64,000 nucleotides of DNA from Blattamonas nauphoetae (GCA_033064195.1 JARBJD010000231.1:56217-120216), one strand, 5' to 3'; positions 25,808-36,874 are shown, counted from the stretch's first letter. Notes: generated by a model from the sequence alone, not told the origin. Program-made: numbers and translations.

Positions 25808-26439
25808 ATGCCACGAAAATCCAGCCAAAAGAGAGAAGACTACGACGAAGTCGACACAGCATTCAAAAGCTTCAAATCAGACCATAAAGAAATTTCACCA
25901 GGCTTTGGTGGATGGCTAAGGTTCATCATCACAGCCATCATCATTCAAGCGATTCCTCTCTGTATCTCCCTCTCTGCTCGTAATGTTCGAACGATATCTC
26001 TTTTACAACTCTCTTTTCTCTTCTTTCTTGATATTGATGTCCAGACTACTTGGAATTCATTGATGAAGTCTACATTCTGAATTACCCCATCCTTGAAGGA
26101 ATTTGCCTTGGTGTTGGAGCTATCGCTCTCTCATATGCATATGTCTTGGCATTTAAGTCTTATGCCTACAGAAAATTGAAGAATCAGGATGTCCTCTCCG
26201 AAAAAGAGCTGAAAGGTGAAACAATGCAATACTCCCTCTTCAAATGCACGGCTACATACCTCATTGCCTTCATCGTTTCAGAGTGGCTCATCAAATTCAA
26301 TGGAATCAACACGTTTGCTATCGTTCTTTCTTCACTCTGAATGGACTCTGACATTTTCATGTTCATTTATTTTCACAGAAAAGTTGGTACTGTCTTTGGC
26401 GTGACTGCTGTTGTGACAGTTTTCACGGCTGCATTGTAA
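25808..26439 (+). CDS. multi-pass membrane protein, TRAP-gamma (SSR3)-like
   Basis: Exons 25808-25979, 26045-26312 and 26379-26439 give 166 residues. A charged N-terminus (MPRKSSQKREDYDEVDTAF) is followed by PGFGGWLRFIITAIIIQAIP (TRAP-gamma: PGFGG...IP), a second hydrophobic segment (LGVGAIALSYAYVLAFKSYAY, compare TRAP-gamma YLVAFAYKNVK), a charged loop with KLKNQDVLSEKELKGE, a third segment (YSLFKCTATYLIAFIVSEWL) and a fourth at the C-terminus (GTVFGVTAVVTVFTAAL). The four-segment layout and 166-residue length fit the gamma subunit of the ER translocon-associated protein complex, usually about 185 residues. The match is by pattern only; other small ER membrane proteins are possible. Confidence 0.55.
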
Positions 26440-26761
26440 GTCAGAACGTATATTTTGTGTGTTGTTCCAGTCTGATGTTTGGTGTGGTTCACAATCACCT
26501 ACCCCTTCGAGTCCCATGCACATCTTGTTTTACCCATTCTTCACTGAGGTACCATGACCGCAGTCATCTCTCGCTTCATCTCATTCCAAACCGAAGAGAG
26601 CTTCTTTTTTTCGAAAATACGAGCCATTCTCATTCAAAACATTCTGTCATGAATATCTCAGTAATAAAAGCATTTCACAAAAATGATGGTCGAAAGAAAG
26701 AGACTAGATTGATGAAATGCAATGAAAAATGAGATAAATTAGGATAAAACAGAAGTATAGG
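26440..26761. other. gap between two convergent genes
   Basis: No further gene seen. It holds the 3' ends of the TRAP-gamma-like gene and of IFT46; an AATAAA-like sequence (cagtaataaaagc) lies near 26,660. Confidence 0.5.
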
Positions 26762-27989
26762 TCATTTCGATCCTTTCGTTTGGGCGAGAACGTCTGTGAG
26801 GTCCATGTCTTTAAAATGAGGATTTTCTTTGAAAGCACCATATAAAGAGAACAAAAGATGAAGAGATTCCTTCACCGAATTGTCATATACAGGGATGTTG
26901 AGAAGAGAAAGGATGAGTTTGCTATAATCCGAGATACTCATGTCTAGTTGATGAAGAGGTGGAATTTTTGTCTACAAGAAGAGAGAAAAGTGTGTATTAT
27001 GGTAGTTTTAGAAATCACACATGTTTGAGTTGATTTTCAAACTCTGGAGGCCAGACTTGCATAAGAGTTTCGGGTGAGGGCATCGGACCACGGTACGCAA
27101 CAGATGGAGAGGGTCTACTTCTATGGAACTCTTCAATGCTGTTAATCCATGATTGAAGACCCTATCAAGAAATGACGGCGAGAGAGATGAAGAATTAGCG
27201 TGAGATGTTTTTGAAAAGTAGGTGCAAACCAATGCTCCTTTATCACTTGCATCAACTGTTCGGACATTTACAGGTTGCTTAACATCACTCAATTTATCTA
27301 AGTTACGAAGTTGCATCTCGAGCACAGACGGATTGCTTTGTTCAGGACCAGGTTCATCAAGGACTACAAGACCCAAAAGATCACCAACTCCATCAGGTCG
27401 CTGAACTTTCACAAAAGAATCAACTTCACCGATGGCTGGTTGATATTCGGGGATAAATGGTTTGAGAGGGGCTGGGAGCATGAATTTCTGTGGCTGGAAG
27501 TTGAAAACTTCCTGTATCATATGTCGTGTTTCAGGATCAAGCGATAAATCATTGAATTCATCAGCTGACGGAAACGTTCTGGAAAATAGGTCAAAAAACA
27601 ACACAGACGAAACAATCTCCTCTTCTTCTTCTTCCTCCTCTTCTTCTGCATGAAATGATCCGTCAGACATATTGATGGCAGATAGATGCTGATTCATCGC
27701 TAGTGCATGGTTATCTTGTCTGTGGAATAAAAGAGACTGACAAGTAAAAAGTTGTTTCAAACTCTCCGTATTGAAAGAAATCTGTGGAAAAAGATTGGAT
27801 GTAGATAAAATCAATGAGTAAAATACCTCGTGGGTCTTCTTCACCATCGTCTATCATCTCATCACTGCCTGAATGATCGATTTCTTCTTCTTCGTCATAC
27901 ATTCCTTGAGTGTGTCCTCCTCGTTGATTATCACCAACTGTGAAATCCCCATCAAAATCATCATCGTGATCATCATCTCGAGTTTCCAT
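26762..27989 (-). CDS. IFT46: intraflagellar transport protein IFT46
   Basis: Minus-strand gene, start ATG 27989, stop at 26764-26762. Exons: 27989-27827, an exon starting at 27714 (or 27719) and ending 27230, 27161-27021 and 26971-26762, about 332 residues. After an acidic N-terminus (METRDDDHDDDFDGDF, later a run of Glu) comes the IFT46 core: PLKPFIPEYQPAIGEVDSFV, VQRPDG, LGLVVLDEPGPEQSNPSVLE and LQSWINSIEEFHRSRPSPSV. PSPETLMQVWPPEFE and LNIPVYDNSVKESLHLLFSLY follow, each with a counterpart in animal and algal IFT46. IFT46 is a core IFT-B subunit carrying outer-arm dynein and other cargo into cilia. The first intron can be read as one intron of 112 nt, or as two introns flanking a 40-nt exon, the second only 22 nt. 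Confidence 0.93.
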
Positions 27990-28271
27990 TTTACGGAACG
28001 TGAATTCGGATTGTTACCCCTTTATCTCAACTTTAACTCTGATGAACTCTTCATTTACGTGTTTTTTGTCGTTCTGTGCAATTCTATTCGCACATCTCTT
28101 CCATGTGATCTCGTAAGTGCAAGAAACACTTTTCCAATCATCACAGGTCACGGGAAAAGACATGAGGTGTGGATGGAATTTTGGACGGCGACTCCGTTCT
28201 TTCCAACAAAGAGAGATCCATAAAAAAAGGAAAACGACTGGTATGGAGGTGAAGAAAATACGTTGGTGTAT

Positions 28272-29142
28272 CTAGAGAACAGAACAGCTCGTCTTCTTCT
28301 TTGGCTTGTGTTTGAATTCTGAGTTGTCAATAGCGTTGACGAGTTGGGAGAAAGTCTCACGAATGTTAACGTTGGTCTTGGCGGATGCTTCAAGGAATCT
28401 GCAGTGATATCTTTGGGCGAGCTGTTCACCTTCTTCTTTTGTGACTTCACGCTCACCTGGGGCATCAAGATCCACCTTGTTGCCGACAATCACAATTGGG
28501 ATAGTGCATGTGGCCTAAATTGGTAAGATAAGCATAGAAAAATTCACAAGGATAATTAAAGAGAATAGGCGTTTTAGTCAAGAGATATCTAAGTTCAAAC
28601 TGGATCTTTCTGTTTTACTTCATAGATTTTCTTAATCAACGGTTCGATTTCTTGGAATGTCTTGGTTTGGACGATGGAATAGACGAGCACAAAGCCAATA
28701 CCCTTCTCCATGTATTGAGTTCGGAGTGAGGAGTATTCAGCCTAAAAAAGTTGAGTGAAAAAGTCAAGTGAATATGACTTAGAAAGAGAGGAAAAGAAGA
28801 GAGGAAATGTAATGGAAAATAATCGATTTTGTGGGAGGGATTTAAAGTCATAGACCAGACCATGCCAGCGGTGTCGAGGATGTCAAGAATGCACGCTTTT
28901 CCGTCAAATTCATCGGGCTTCTGGTATGAATCTTCAACTGTTGGATCGTACTAAATATGTAAATGAAGATAAACAATGAAATATATTTCAATGTTTGTGT
29001 GAATAGCAGGAGAGTGGGAGAGAAGATTCAATGGTTTATAAAGGAGGCATACGCTTTCTGTGAAAGTATCACGGATGTACCTCACCACGATACTAGATTT
29101 ACCGACAGCTCCGGTTCCGAGAACAGCAATCTTGTAATCCAT
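28272..29142 (-). CDS. Ras-family small GTPase with C-terminal CaaX box
   Basis: Exons on the minus strand, 29142-29053, 28950-28861, 28741-28601 and 28514-28272, give 187 residues. G1 P-loop is GTGAVGKSS; the effector region has YDPTVEDSY; G3 is DTAGMAEYSS; G4 is VGNKVDLD; G5 is EASAKT. The protein ends KPKKKTSCSVL: a polybasic stretch followed by a CaaX box whose final Leu predicts geranylgeranylation and membrane attachment. It belongs with Ras/Rap-type signalling GTPases. The residue equivalent to Ras Gln61, needed for fast GTP hydrolysis, is Met (residue 60), the last codon of exon 2. Rap has Thr there. The third intron begins after GATCCA; an earlier donor (GAA|GTAAAA) would give a protein five residues shorter. 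Confidence 0.92.
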
Positions 29143-29799
29143 TATGCTTGATCAAGACCCAAAAAATCTGCTGAATGAAAACGGATTCACGAAATTGCAA
29201 ATCACGGAAGCTGAATTCTGCTTTAATCGAACAAATCAATTTGTGAGGACGAGATTCGTGAATTGATTCCAAGATGATCCTGATGATATGCTGTTTGTCG
29301 AGTCAATACAGAGATCGACTTGATCGACGAATAGACATCAGAAGCACTGAAAAATACAGTAGCAACTTATGCTGGACGTCAGTGGAGAGTTGAAAAAACA
29401 GCTCCAGCAGTTATAGCTTGTCCATTGGAAAAAGAGGCGACCTGATGTGTGGTGAAATGAAAGTAAAGTAAGCGTCAGTTTAAACATAATCGAGAAAGAG
29501 AATTGACAAAGAATGTCCTCGTCTCTGCATCACTCAATAGGCTGTACGTTCATGCCCGGGCAGGGGCTCATCAAGACTATGGAGTGAAAAGAGCGAAGAT
29601 GGAAAAGCTACCATGGTGGTAGGAATAGGAAACAGAATGTCCATTGGAAATGTGAAATAGGATCAGCTACCAACGAGGGTGGCTAAACAAAGAGTGCCAA
29701 AGCGAATAAAGAGGAGAAGGAAAAAAAGGATGGCTGAATTGACTGTTTTTGGAAACCAGAATCAGATGTCAAAACAGAGAAATGGCTTTCAGAAATCAA
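29143..29799. other. intergenic stretch
   Basis: Between the Ras-type GTPase start and the 3' end of the 1,233-residue gene. I see no coding frame, RNA gene or repeat that I can support. Confidence 0.45.
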
Positions 29800-32700
29800 T
29801 CACTTGAAATGGGAGTCGTTCGATGATGAGATCGTGTTGGACGAGCGAGACTTGGATTGATTTGAGTCCGACCAATCGGAAGTTGAGGAAAATAGTGATG
29901 GACTTCTTCCGATCGATTGTTTCTGTGTTCCCATGACTTCCGATGCAGCTCTGATATATGCCAGCTGCTTTCTGGAGACATGGGAAAACAGTTGTTCCAA
30001 CCCAGTTGTTGTTAAGTCGGAGTAGAAGATTGGGGGAGAGGCATGTTTGGTTGGGAGGGTTTCGGCGGGGAGGGTGAGGAAACGGAGGAGGGCTTCAAGA
30101 AGAGTCAGTTTTGGAGTGGGGGAGAGTGTGTGGTGACGAGGGAGAGTGAGATTCGGGCCAGGCGGTTGATGCGAGGCAGAGGAGTACAGAAGCTGTGGTG
30201 GGTCTCGAGGAGCAGATGAACTCGTTGAATGAAATGAGTGCTTCGACGACGGGGATCCACCTTTTCGATCAGAAGCTCTCCGTGACGGAAACGATTGCGT
30301 CAAAGGATGTACTTGGGCCTCGCGATATTTTGTGGAGAACGTGATTTTGTGGTTGAGTCGGAGGCTTTGGTTGGATGTGAAGGGATTGTGGAGGATTTCG
30401 ATGGGTGGGGGAGGAATAGGAGAAAGCGATTTCGTGATGGAGGGCGGTCTGTAACGATCACGTACACCAGAAGTGAGCGAGGTGATGTCGCATGGCGGTG
30501 AACGACGATTGAAAGAAGAATGGTGGTCTGGAAACGGGTCCACTCCAAACGGCGGGCTGTTCGAGTGTGATGAGTCCGAAGGCCACGATGGGATTTGGAG
30601 GAACTTCGCGTTTGAATGAGTTCCAAGATCGTTTAGTCCACTCCGCTCCATTTTTGAAGAGAAAGTGACGTATCGGCCAAGTTGGTCTGGCGCTGTGAAT
30701 GGCAATGGTGGTGTGTGTGGCTGAGATTTGGGGCTTGGTGTTTGTGTGCTTCTGTCTTGACGTTTTGGGGCTGTGGGCGGTTCCAAAAAGACAGAAGTCT
30801 GTCCCTTCACATCTTCCCATTTTATTTTTCGTGAGAAGCGTTTAGAAGGTGTGGTCGATTGTGTGGGATGGGATGATGTGTCAAGGTCAGAGGTGATGAG
30901 ATATTGGTTGAGTTGATCAACTCGTTCTCCTGTTGAACTCACCACCTTTGTCTTGAGACTGTCCTGGCTCTCCCCAGCAAAGATCCTTTTGGGTTGTGAG
31001 AAAGTCTTCAGAATTTCTGCTTTTTCTTCGTCTGAGAAGGGATATTCCCCACGATACGAGCTGGAGGAGAAGGGATGGCCTCCAGATTGTTGTTGAGACA
31101 TTACTTCCGTGCACAGTTGGTATTCAAAGATGTTTTGGGCTGCGTAGATCGGGTGGCGGGTCATTTGGTGATGAGAGAAGCGAGATTGCGAGAAACGAGA
31201 GTGTGTTTTTTGTTTGTCCGAATTTGACTGACTGAATTGTGGAAGTTTTCGAGGCTTTCGTGTCTGACCTGGTAAACCTGTTGACTTTTGGTCCAAGTCT
31301 TCATTCCGGGCGTGCCGAACATAAATTTCGTCGAGTGCTCGGATTGTTGCTCTGTTCTGGGCTGTGAACTGTCTGACGTATCGAGGGAGACGTGCCAATC
31401 GTTGATGATACCCTTCAAGACACGAATTGTGGGAGAGAATCGTGTCGATTGTGGTCCGATGAGGAGGCTGGATCAGGACGCAGTCGTCTTCTTCCTTCAA
31501 CATCTGAACATCCTCATTTTGGCAAGGAGGTTCCAATAAATTGCCGTTGAGATCGATCAACACAGAACGAGTGTCGATTGGAGCGTTGAGGTCCGTGCGA
31601 GAGATGACGCTGAGAAGATTCAGAGATGGAAAATTGAACGATGTGCCAGTTGACTCGAGTCGGTTGAGATCGAAATCTCCAACAATTTTCTGCCGTCGAA
31701 CCTGCTCGTCGGTGTAACGACATAGTTCAATCTGGTCGGATAAGCGTTGTTTCCTGAGAATTGTTTGATTGTTGGTCTGCGCTGAGATGAGCTGGACGAT
31801 GTGGGACAGATCAGCGACAGTTTGGTCGATGATTTGCTCGAGTTGCCTCCGCAAGAAAAAGAGAATGCAATCCACATCGCTAAATGGATGCACCACTCCT
31901 GTTTGTCCGGAGATTCCGAAGCGGAAGGAGGTTGGGTATCTGAGGGGCTCAAAAATGACTTCCCGAATGGATTCTTCACGATCCCTTTGTGTTTGGTCTT
32001 GGGGAAGAAGATCGGAAGGGGAAATTGCTTTGTTTGATTGAAACCATGAGCTTAGGAAGAGTTTGAAATCGTTCAGAACGGATCTGGTGAGGAAGAGGGG
32101 GCGAAATGGATGGGAGGAGAGCGAATGCGTGAGGTACGAATTGGTTGTAGGGAAGAATGTGTGGTGCATTTGAAAGAAATCATATAAAACAGAATTTTCA
32201 AAAGTTTGCGGGAAAAGGACAGTTGAAACCGCAAAATTGAGAAAGGAAAACGATGAAACTTCTTTGAGAGTTACATTGGCGAAAAATAAGGCCGAAAGAT
32301 GGGAAAGAATGTTGGGTGTGAAAAGGGATGGAACATAAATTGAAGGATTCCGTGAAAGGGTGGACGACAATGCCAATACAAACGGGCGTTTGTCCAATCG
32401 AGAAAATTTGACACAGACGGTCGTTCCGAAGGGGAGAGATGATTGAAAGGGGAGACTACGCAATGAACATATATCAACACAAACCACGCTTTGAGAAGGG
32501 GATGGGATGGGGAATGTACGGGGCGTGAAAGAGGTCGATGCCATTTGGACGAATTGTTGAGTGTCTGAGGGAGATAGGATCATGATGTGATGGCCACGGC
32601 GATTGGAACCTCCGATAGTACACGTGCTATTGTGTTTGGTCCATTGGTATTGCATTGAATCTTCCGCAAAAGATTGTCCGAGTGGTGATGTTTTGATTGG

Positions 32701-33501
32701 ACCTCTTTCGGGAGTTCGGCAAGTGAAGTGAAGCACCTTCCGATTTATTGCTCGATGATTCTTCTGCCAATCATTTTGACTTTTCAAGAGTTGCTTCTCC
32801 TCCAACAGACTGTGTGACCACGAACGGTTTTGTGAAATTAAGTGCGGGCTCACTGTCGGAAAGGTCAACTGATCATATTCGGAGGAATCCATGCTCGCAG
32901 AAAAAGGTGCATGTTCTGAACTGGCGTTAAGATCATGACGTTTTGAGTTTGGGTGTTCCAAGTGCATGATCGGAAAAGTGTTGATTTGAGTGAAAATGGA
33001 GCTTTTGTTTGGTAACACACAACGAGAAATTGGTTTTATGGACTGGTGCACAGCTTTTGTAAGGTGGCTCAACGACTTTCCTGTGAGAACATCTGATTGG
33101 CACATCAATTTAGGGAGTGTTGAACCGTGGAAGGAATATACACAACTTGATGGTCCAGAACTAGTAGTAGGCTCTCCAATAAAATCAGGTGTTGTGAGGG
33201 GACACATTGATGGCAGAAACAATTTCGAATACATCAATGGGACTGATGAAGAATTGATTTGTGATGGTTTTGTTGATGAATCATGAAATCGTTTCATTTT
33301 TGATGGAGAGAAACAAGTAATATATTCATCAGCTTCAAGTTTTGAGTGTGGCTGAGGATCAAACTTTTTCTGGTCCGAAATTGTGAGAGTTATTGTCTGC
33401 GTCAGGTTTGCCTTGATTAAGGAAAGTTCCGTTGTTGAGATCTCCCAGGGACGATACACGGACGAATTGGATGGTGGTGCCAAAATTGTCGTCGTGGACA
33501 C
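29800..33501 (-). CDS. unidentified 1,233-residue protein, single exon
   Basis: One uninterrupted minus-strand frame from ATG 33501 to TGA 29800. I do not recognise the family. The N-terminal third is Ser/Thr/Pro-rich (MSTTTILAPPSNSSVYRPW). A more globular middle part, roughly residues 340-760, contains VVCVDICSLRSLPFQSSLPF, hydrophobic stretches, then helical sequence (RQLEQIIDQTVADLSHIVQL) and LIDLNGNLLEPPCQNEDV. The C-terminal third is again Ser/Pro-rich and basic with a short ordered end (LTLLEALLRFL, ISRKQLAYIRAASEVMG-like). No signal peptide or membrane segment is obvious. The long open frame and protein-like composition argue that it is a real host gene; lack of introns is unusual beside its neighbours. 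Confidence 0.6.
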   Translation of the reverse strand: MSTTTILAPPSNSSVYRPWEISTTELSLIKANLTQTITLTISDQKKFDPQPHSKLEADEYITCFSPSKMKRFHDSSTKPSQINSSSVPLMYSKLFLPSMCPLTTPDFIGEPTTSSGPSSCVYSFHGSTLPKLMCQSDVLTGKSLSHLTKAVHQSIKPISRCVLPNKSSIFTQINTFPIMHLEHPNSKRHDLNASSEHAPFSASMDSSEYDQLTFPTVSPHLISQNRSWSHSLLEEKQLLKSQNDWQKNHRAINRKVLHFTCRTPERGPIKTSPLGQSFAEDSMQYQWTKHNSTCTIGGSNRRGHHIMILSPSDTQQFVQMASTSFTPRTFPIPSPSQSVVCVDICSLRSLPFQSSLPFGTTVCVKFSRLDKRPFVLALSSTLSRNPSIYVPSLFTPNILSHLSALFFANVTLKEVSSFSFLNFAVSTVLFPQTFENSVLYDFFQMHHTFFPTTNSYLTHSLSSHPFRPLFLTRSVLNDFKLFLSSWFQSNKAISPSDLLPQDQTQRDREESIREVIFEPLRYPTSFRFGISGQTGVVHPFSDVDCILFFLRRQLEQIIDQTVADLSHIVQLISAQTNNQTILRKQRLSDQIELCRYTDEQVRRQKIVGDFDLNRLESTGTSFNFPSLNLLSVISRTDLNAPIDTRSVLIDLNGNLLEPPCQNEDVQMLKEEDDCVLIQPPHRTTIDTILSHNSCLEGYHQRLARLPRYVRQFTAQNRATIRALDEIYVRHARNEDLDQKSTGLPGQTRKPRKLPQFSQSNSDKQKTHSRFSQSRFSHHQMTRHPIYAAQNIFEYQLCTEVMSQQQSGGHPFSSSSYRGEYPFSDEEKAEILKTFSQPKRIFAGESQDSLKTKVVSSTGERVDQLNQYLITSDLDTSSHPTQSTTPSKRFSRKIKWEDVKGQTSVFLEPPTAPKRQDRSTQTPSPKSQPHTPPLPFTAPDQLGRYVTFSSKMERSGLNDLGTHSNAKFLQIPSWPSDSSHSNSPPFGVDPFPDHHSSFNRRSPPCDITSLTSGVRDRYRPPSITKSLSPIPPPPIEILHNPFTSNQSLRLNHKITFSTKYREAQVHPLTQSFPSRRASDRKGGSPSSKHSFHSTSSSAPRDPPQLLYSSASHQPPGPNLTLPRHHTLSPTPKLTLLEALLRFLTLPAETLPTKHASPPIFYSDLTTTGLEQLFSHVSRKQLAYIRAASEVMGTQKQSIGRSPSLFSSTSDWSDSNQSKSRSSNTISSSNDSHFK

Positions 33502-34839
33502 AACGCCAGAGCAATTGAAAAGTGGAAAAAAAGAAAACTATGGGTCGATCAGTGTTGATTCGATTAAAACAGTATTGACGAACATCGACAATAAATGATT
33601 GTTAATTCTGTCTGCAATCGTTTCCATTATACTATACCTGTGTGGCCAGCCAAAAAGGCGTTGACACAGGTCATGAGGTTTACTCAAAATATGGGTCAGG
33701 ATCTAGTTTCTCGTTCTGCCATTTGGATGTTCAAAAACGATTCAGGAGACAACAAAAGTGAAATGAATCGAAAAGGAATAAAAAGATGAATTTTGTGAAA
33801 CGAAAAGTTCAAGTATAGGTCTGGACAATGGCCACTGGCTAGCTAAATGGGCAAGATGTCCCGATATCTCGAGAAGGTGAGGGTGTTAAGAAAAAGTTCA
33901 ACGTGGTCATCGAACATCAGAATGCCACCCACGATAATTGTGAAAATTGAGATGAAAAACTGCAGTACGAAAGAGAAAAAGGCGATGGACAGACAAAATT
34001 GTTGACAAAACCAAGAGGCCAATCACACCACATTTCTCAGTGTTTGCGCGAGTCAGCTCATATTTGTTGAGAAATGACTAAAACAACATGAAAAATGTTG
34101 GATATGAGGATTCTGAGATGACACTTGTCGATAATCGCCAGCGGAAGAGAAAGAAATAGTTCGATTCTTGCTCGATCAACTCGAAACCGTCTCCCAAAAA
34201 TAGGTGATTGTGTGACCAGTGTGTGGCCAGGAAACATCTTGATTTCATCTTGGTCAGGCCAGGCCACACAGATAAACTGTCCATAAACTGGTTTTTCAAA
34301 GATGAAAAGGTTTGATCCGTGAAAAGAGATGAATGAAATGGATCCCAAACTGCAAATCGATGTTCACTCCAGAAGTAAACTCTGATCTCGTTGATGATGA
34401 TTCACCATGTTTCGTTTCCAGGGTTGTTTATAAATCCTCTGACTCAGGTTCTTGAAGTGAATTAGAGGTCATTCGCGTTTTGTCTTATCAATTCTTGCTT
34501 TGTCCCTCTTTCTCTTGAAAGCAATGATCACATTTGGGAAAAATCATTCATAAATACATGGATTTTCTCTTTGTGTCATTCATACATCTGTTTTTGATTC
34601 ATTAGTCAGTATCATTCTCTCAATTGGAATCTCCTATCATACGATCCGATAAATCTCGGTTTTCTTGTTCGACAGTTGACTGGTGAATGAGAAGGATTGA
34701 GACTGTCCGGATCGCGAATGTCGAGATTTCTCAAGAATCAATCTTCATTTTGAGCATAAAACAGTCGGATTCATAGAAAATGTGCAATGCAATGAGTTCT
34801 TTCATTCACAATACTCACCTTGTAAAATAACAACACTTC
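33502..34839. other. long gene-poor stretch
   Basis: Short frames occur (33,595-33,789 plus; 34,058-34,348 minus, with FISFHGSNLFIFEKPVYGQF) but none is long or recognisable. It may hold decayed mobile DNA leading into the transposon cluster. I cannot support any feature. Confidence 0.35.
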
Positions 34840-35330
34840 TTGCTCGTCGAAGCCATTCACCGTACACTCTCTTGTTTTTGGCAGAAGTGACACGAGAAAG
34901 AATATTGTTGACGAATTGTTTCGTGTCGTTGAGAGTCAGCTCTTCAAGTCCCCAGAATTGCGTCTTCAAATGTCCAAATTGGTAGAAATCGCATGGTGCA
35001 AGGTCTTGGGACCAAGGCGGTGTTCCACAAGTTTGAATATGGTTTGATCAACAACCTCAATTGCAGCATCCGAAATAGGGGCAGGTAAACTGTCAAAATG
35101 CATGTAGCAATCGTCGAAATCAAAGAATTGTTCACAATTGGTGGAGAGGGTAGAGCATCCTTCACATGAATGCCATTTGGGGAAAAGAACATAGTCAACA
35201 TATATTTTTGTGTCTGTCGATCCAGTGGAAACTCAGGGCGAGGTTGGTCCGGCTGTTACCACACCGTTCTTGGAGATGTATTTTGGGATATCCATATTTC
35301 GTCTCCGGTCACCATATTCTTACAGTCGAG
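34840..35330 (-). pseudogene. mariner-family transposase remnant (copy 3)
   Basis: Minus-strand pieces in different frames line up with the mariner catalytic core: VTGDEIWISQ around 35,280-35,310 (first Asp), CYMHFDSLPAP around 35,080-35,110 (mariner IHFDNAPAH, second Asp), and PPWSQDLAPCDFYQF around 34,975-35,020 (mariner PYSPDLAPCDFHLF, third Asp). LNDTKQFVNNI follows. The spacing between the second and third Asp is about 34 codons, as in D34D mariners. Frameshifts and the altered second motif show that it is dead. It abuts the Merlin-like transposase in the opposite orientation. Confidence 0.7.
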
Positions 35331-35462
35331 GTCTTCACTTGCTTCGAAGACAGCGATCCCACTGGTCGATAACCAAGGACAGTTTTGTCCGTTTTCTTCT
35401 CCCGGTAAGATCTCACAACAAGCACGGACAAGAACCATACAATTCGCACACCTGAACTTGCT

Positions 35463-36874
35463 TTGAAGTTTGCCCATGAATGTGAGCTCCTCCCCAGCAC
35501 AGCAGTCTGCCCTGAATGTGGGAAAACAATGAAAAAGACCAAGAAAAACAGGCCAGGATCAGATTCAAGAATCTATTTTCCAGAGAAAATATACATCCCC
35601 GTATCCGGATCTCGGTTCGGTATCAAACCTTACTTCAAAACTCAAATCTGCCGATCCGAACAATAATGAAAATTGTCTGGTCCTTCTGGAAGAATGATTC
35701 GTTGGCAGTACTACAAGCAGCTGTGAAGTGGAGAAGACTTTGTCGATTCGTGTGCTGCATAGCCCTTCAGAAAAGAGAAACAAAGATCGGAGGACCTGGA
35801 AAGATAGTCGAAGTGGACGATGCTCATTTGATTCGATCGAAAGGATTGCATGGGTAGGGCAGGACAGGATACTGGAGGGTGGGAGGATGTGAAGTTGGTA
35901 ATCCATCGGCAAATTTTGTAGAGATGGTTGCCTCAAGAGATCGAGCGACTCTGGAAGAAGTCTGCAAACGACGATTCAAGAAAGGGACGGAGATCGTGAC
36001 CGATATGTGGAGAGGAGATGGATTTGCTGACACGAAAAAGAAGAAACACAACGATGTCAAGCATTCTCGGAATGAATTGGTGGGATCGGATGGAGCGACA
36101 ACGAACCACATCGAAGCAAGATGGAAACATGTCAGAGCTTCACTCCCAAAGAATGGTCTCCCAAGATGGTTCCATGAAGGATACATCCAAGCTGAGCAAC
36201 TGCGAAAGATGCCTTGGACATTTCAGGATTTTCTTCGTGAATGTGGATCTGTGACAAAAGTTCAATTAGATCTCATGTTGTCCTTCGAGGACGAAGAGAA
36301 GCAGACCACAATAACACTGCTCACAGTGGACAGTGATCGGAGAAAGTTGAATGCTGAACTGATCCAGAAATCAGAGAAAGCAATCAGAAGCCATCAGAAC
36401 AGGAAGCTCCATGTGATCCAGAAGCAGCAATCTCTAGCTTCAATCCAACTTGACGAAGAAAGAGGTCCAGATTCACCTCGCTTTGTTACACCAATCACGA
36501 TCCAGATTTCCTATGTCCATCTCTCAAAAAGGAGAGATACAAAACGGGATTGGTGCTCACTTCTTCAACAACTTCAAAAGAAATGACCTCAATTCAGGGT
36601 TGAGGATGTTGATGGCGATGGAAATTGTGGACTTTCTGCAATTCGAAAGACTCTGACACAACAAGAACTGGAGGCTCATCCGGACTTGCGGGGAGAACTT
36701 GCCGACGAAGAAAAAACCAACCCTCACTTTTTCGAAGAATTTGGTGACAATTTCGAAGTGGGTACCTATCACGCAGATGTGGGTGTGATTGGAATAGACG
36801 GAAGCTGGATCAGTGAATTGGACTTGGCAGCATTTTCCCACATCCTCGAACGACCAATCGAGTGCATGGGCTGA
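35463..36874 (+). pseudogene. Merlin/IS1595 (ISXO2-like) transposase followed in frame by an OTU-like domain
   Basis: An N-terminal zinc-ribbon piece (VCPECGKTMKKTKKNRPG near 35,510) is followed by the DDE core of ISXO2-like/Merlin transposases. GGPGKIVEVDDAH near 35,790 carries the first Asp, GTEIVTDMWRGDGF near 35,990 the second, and NHIEARWKHVRASLP near 36,105-36,150 the Glu. A frameshift near 35,665 and an in-frame TAG at 35855-35857 disrupt it. Downstream in the same frame, after a TGA at 36584-36586, comes VEDVDGDGNCGLSAI and later ELDLAAFSHIL (36,600-36,874), matching the Cys box (DGNC) of OTU cysteine proteases. A GTGCTC...ATTCAG intron of 45 nt (about 36,554-36,598) would remove the TGA and fuse the two parts. 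The final His of an OTU triad is not obvious. Confidence 0.65.

Noticed and set aside
29796..33501. Plus-strand and other-frame ORFs opposite the 1,233-residue gene
   Set aside because: Shadow frames with no recognisable domains; the minus-strand frame is continuous and longest.
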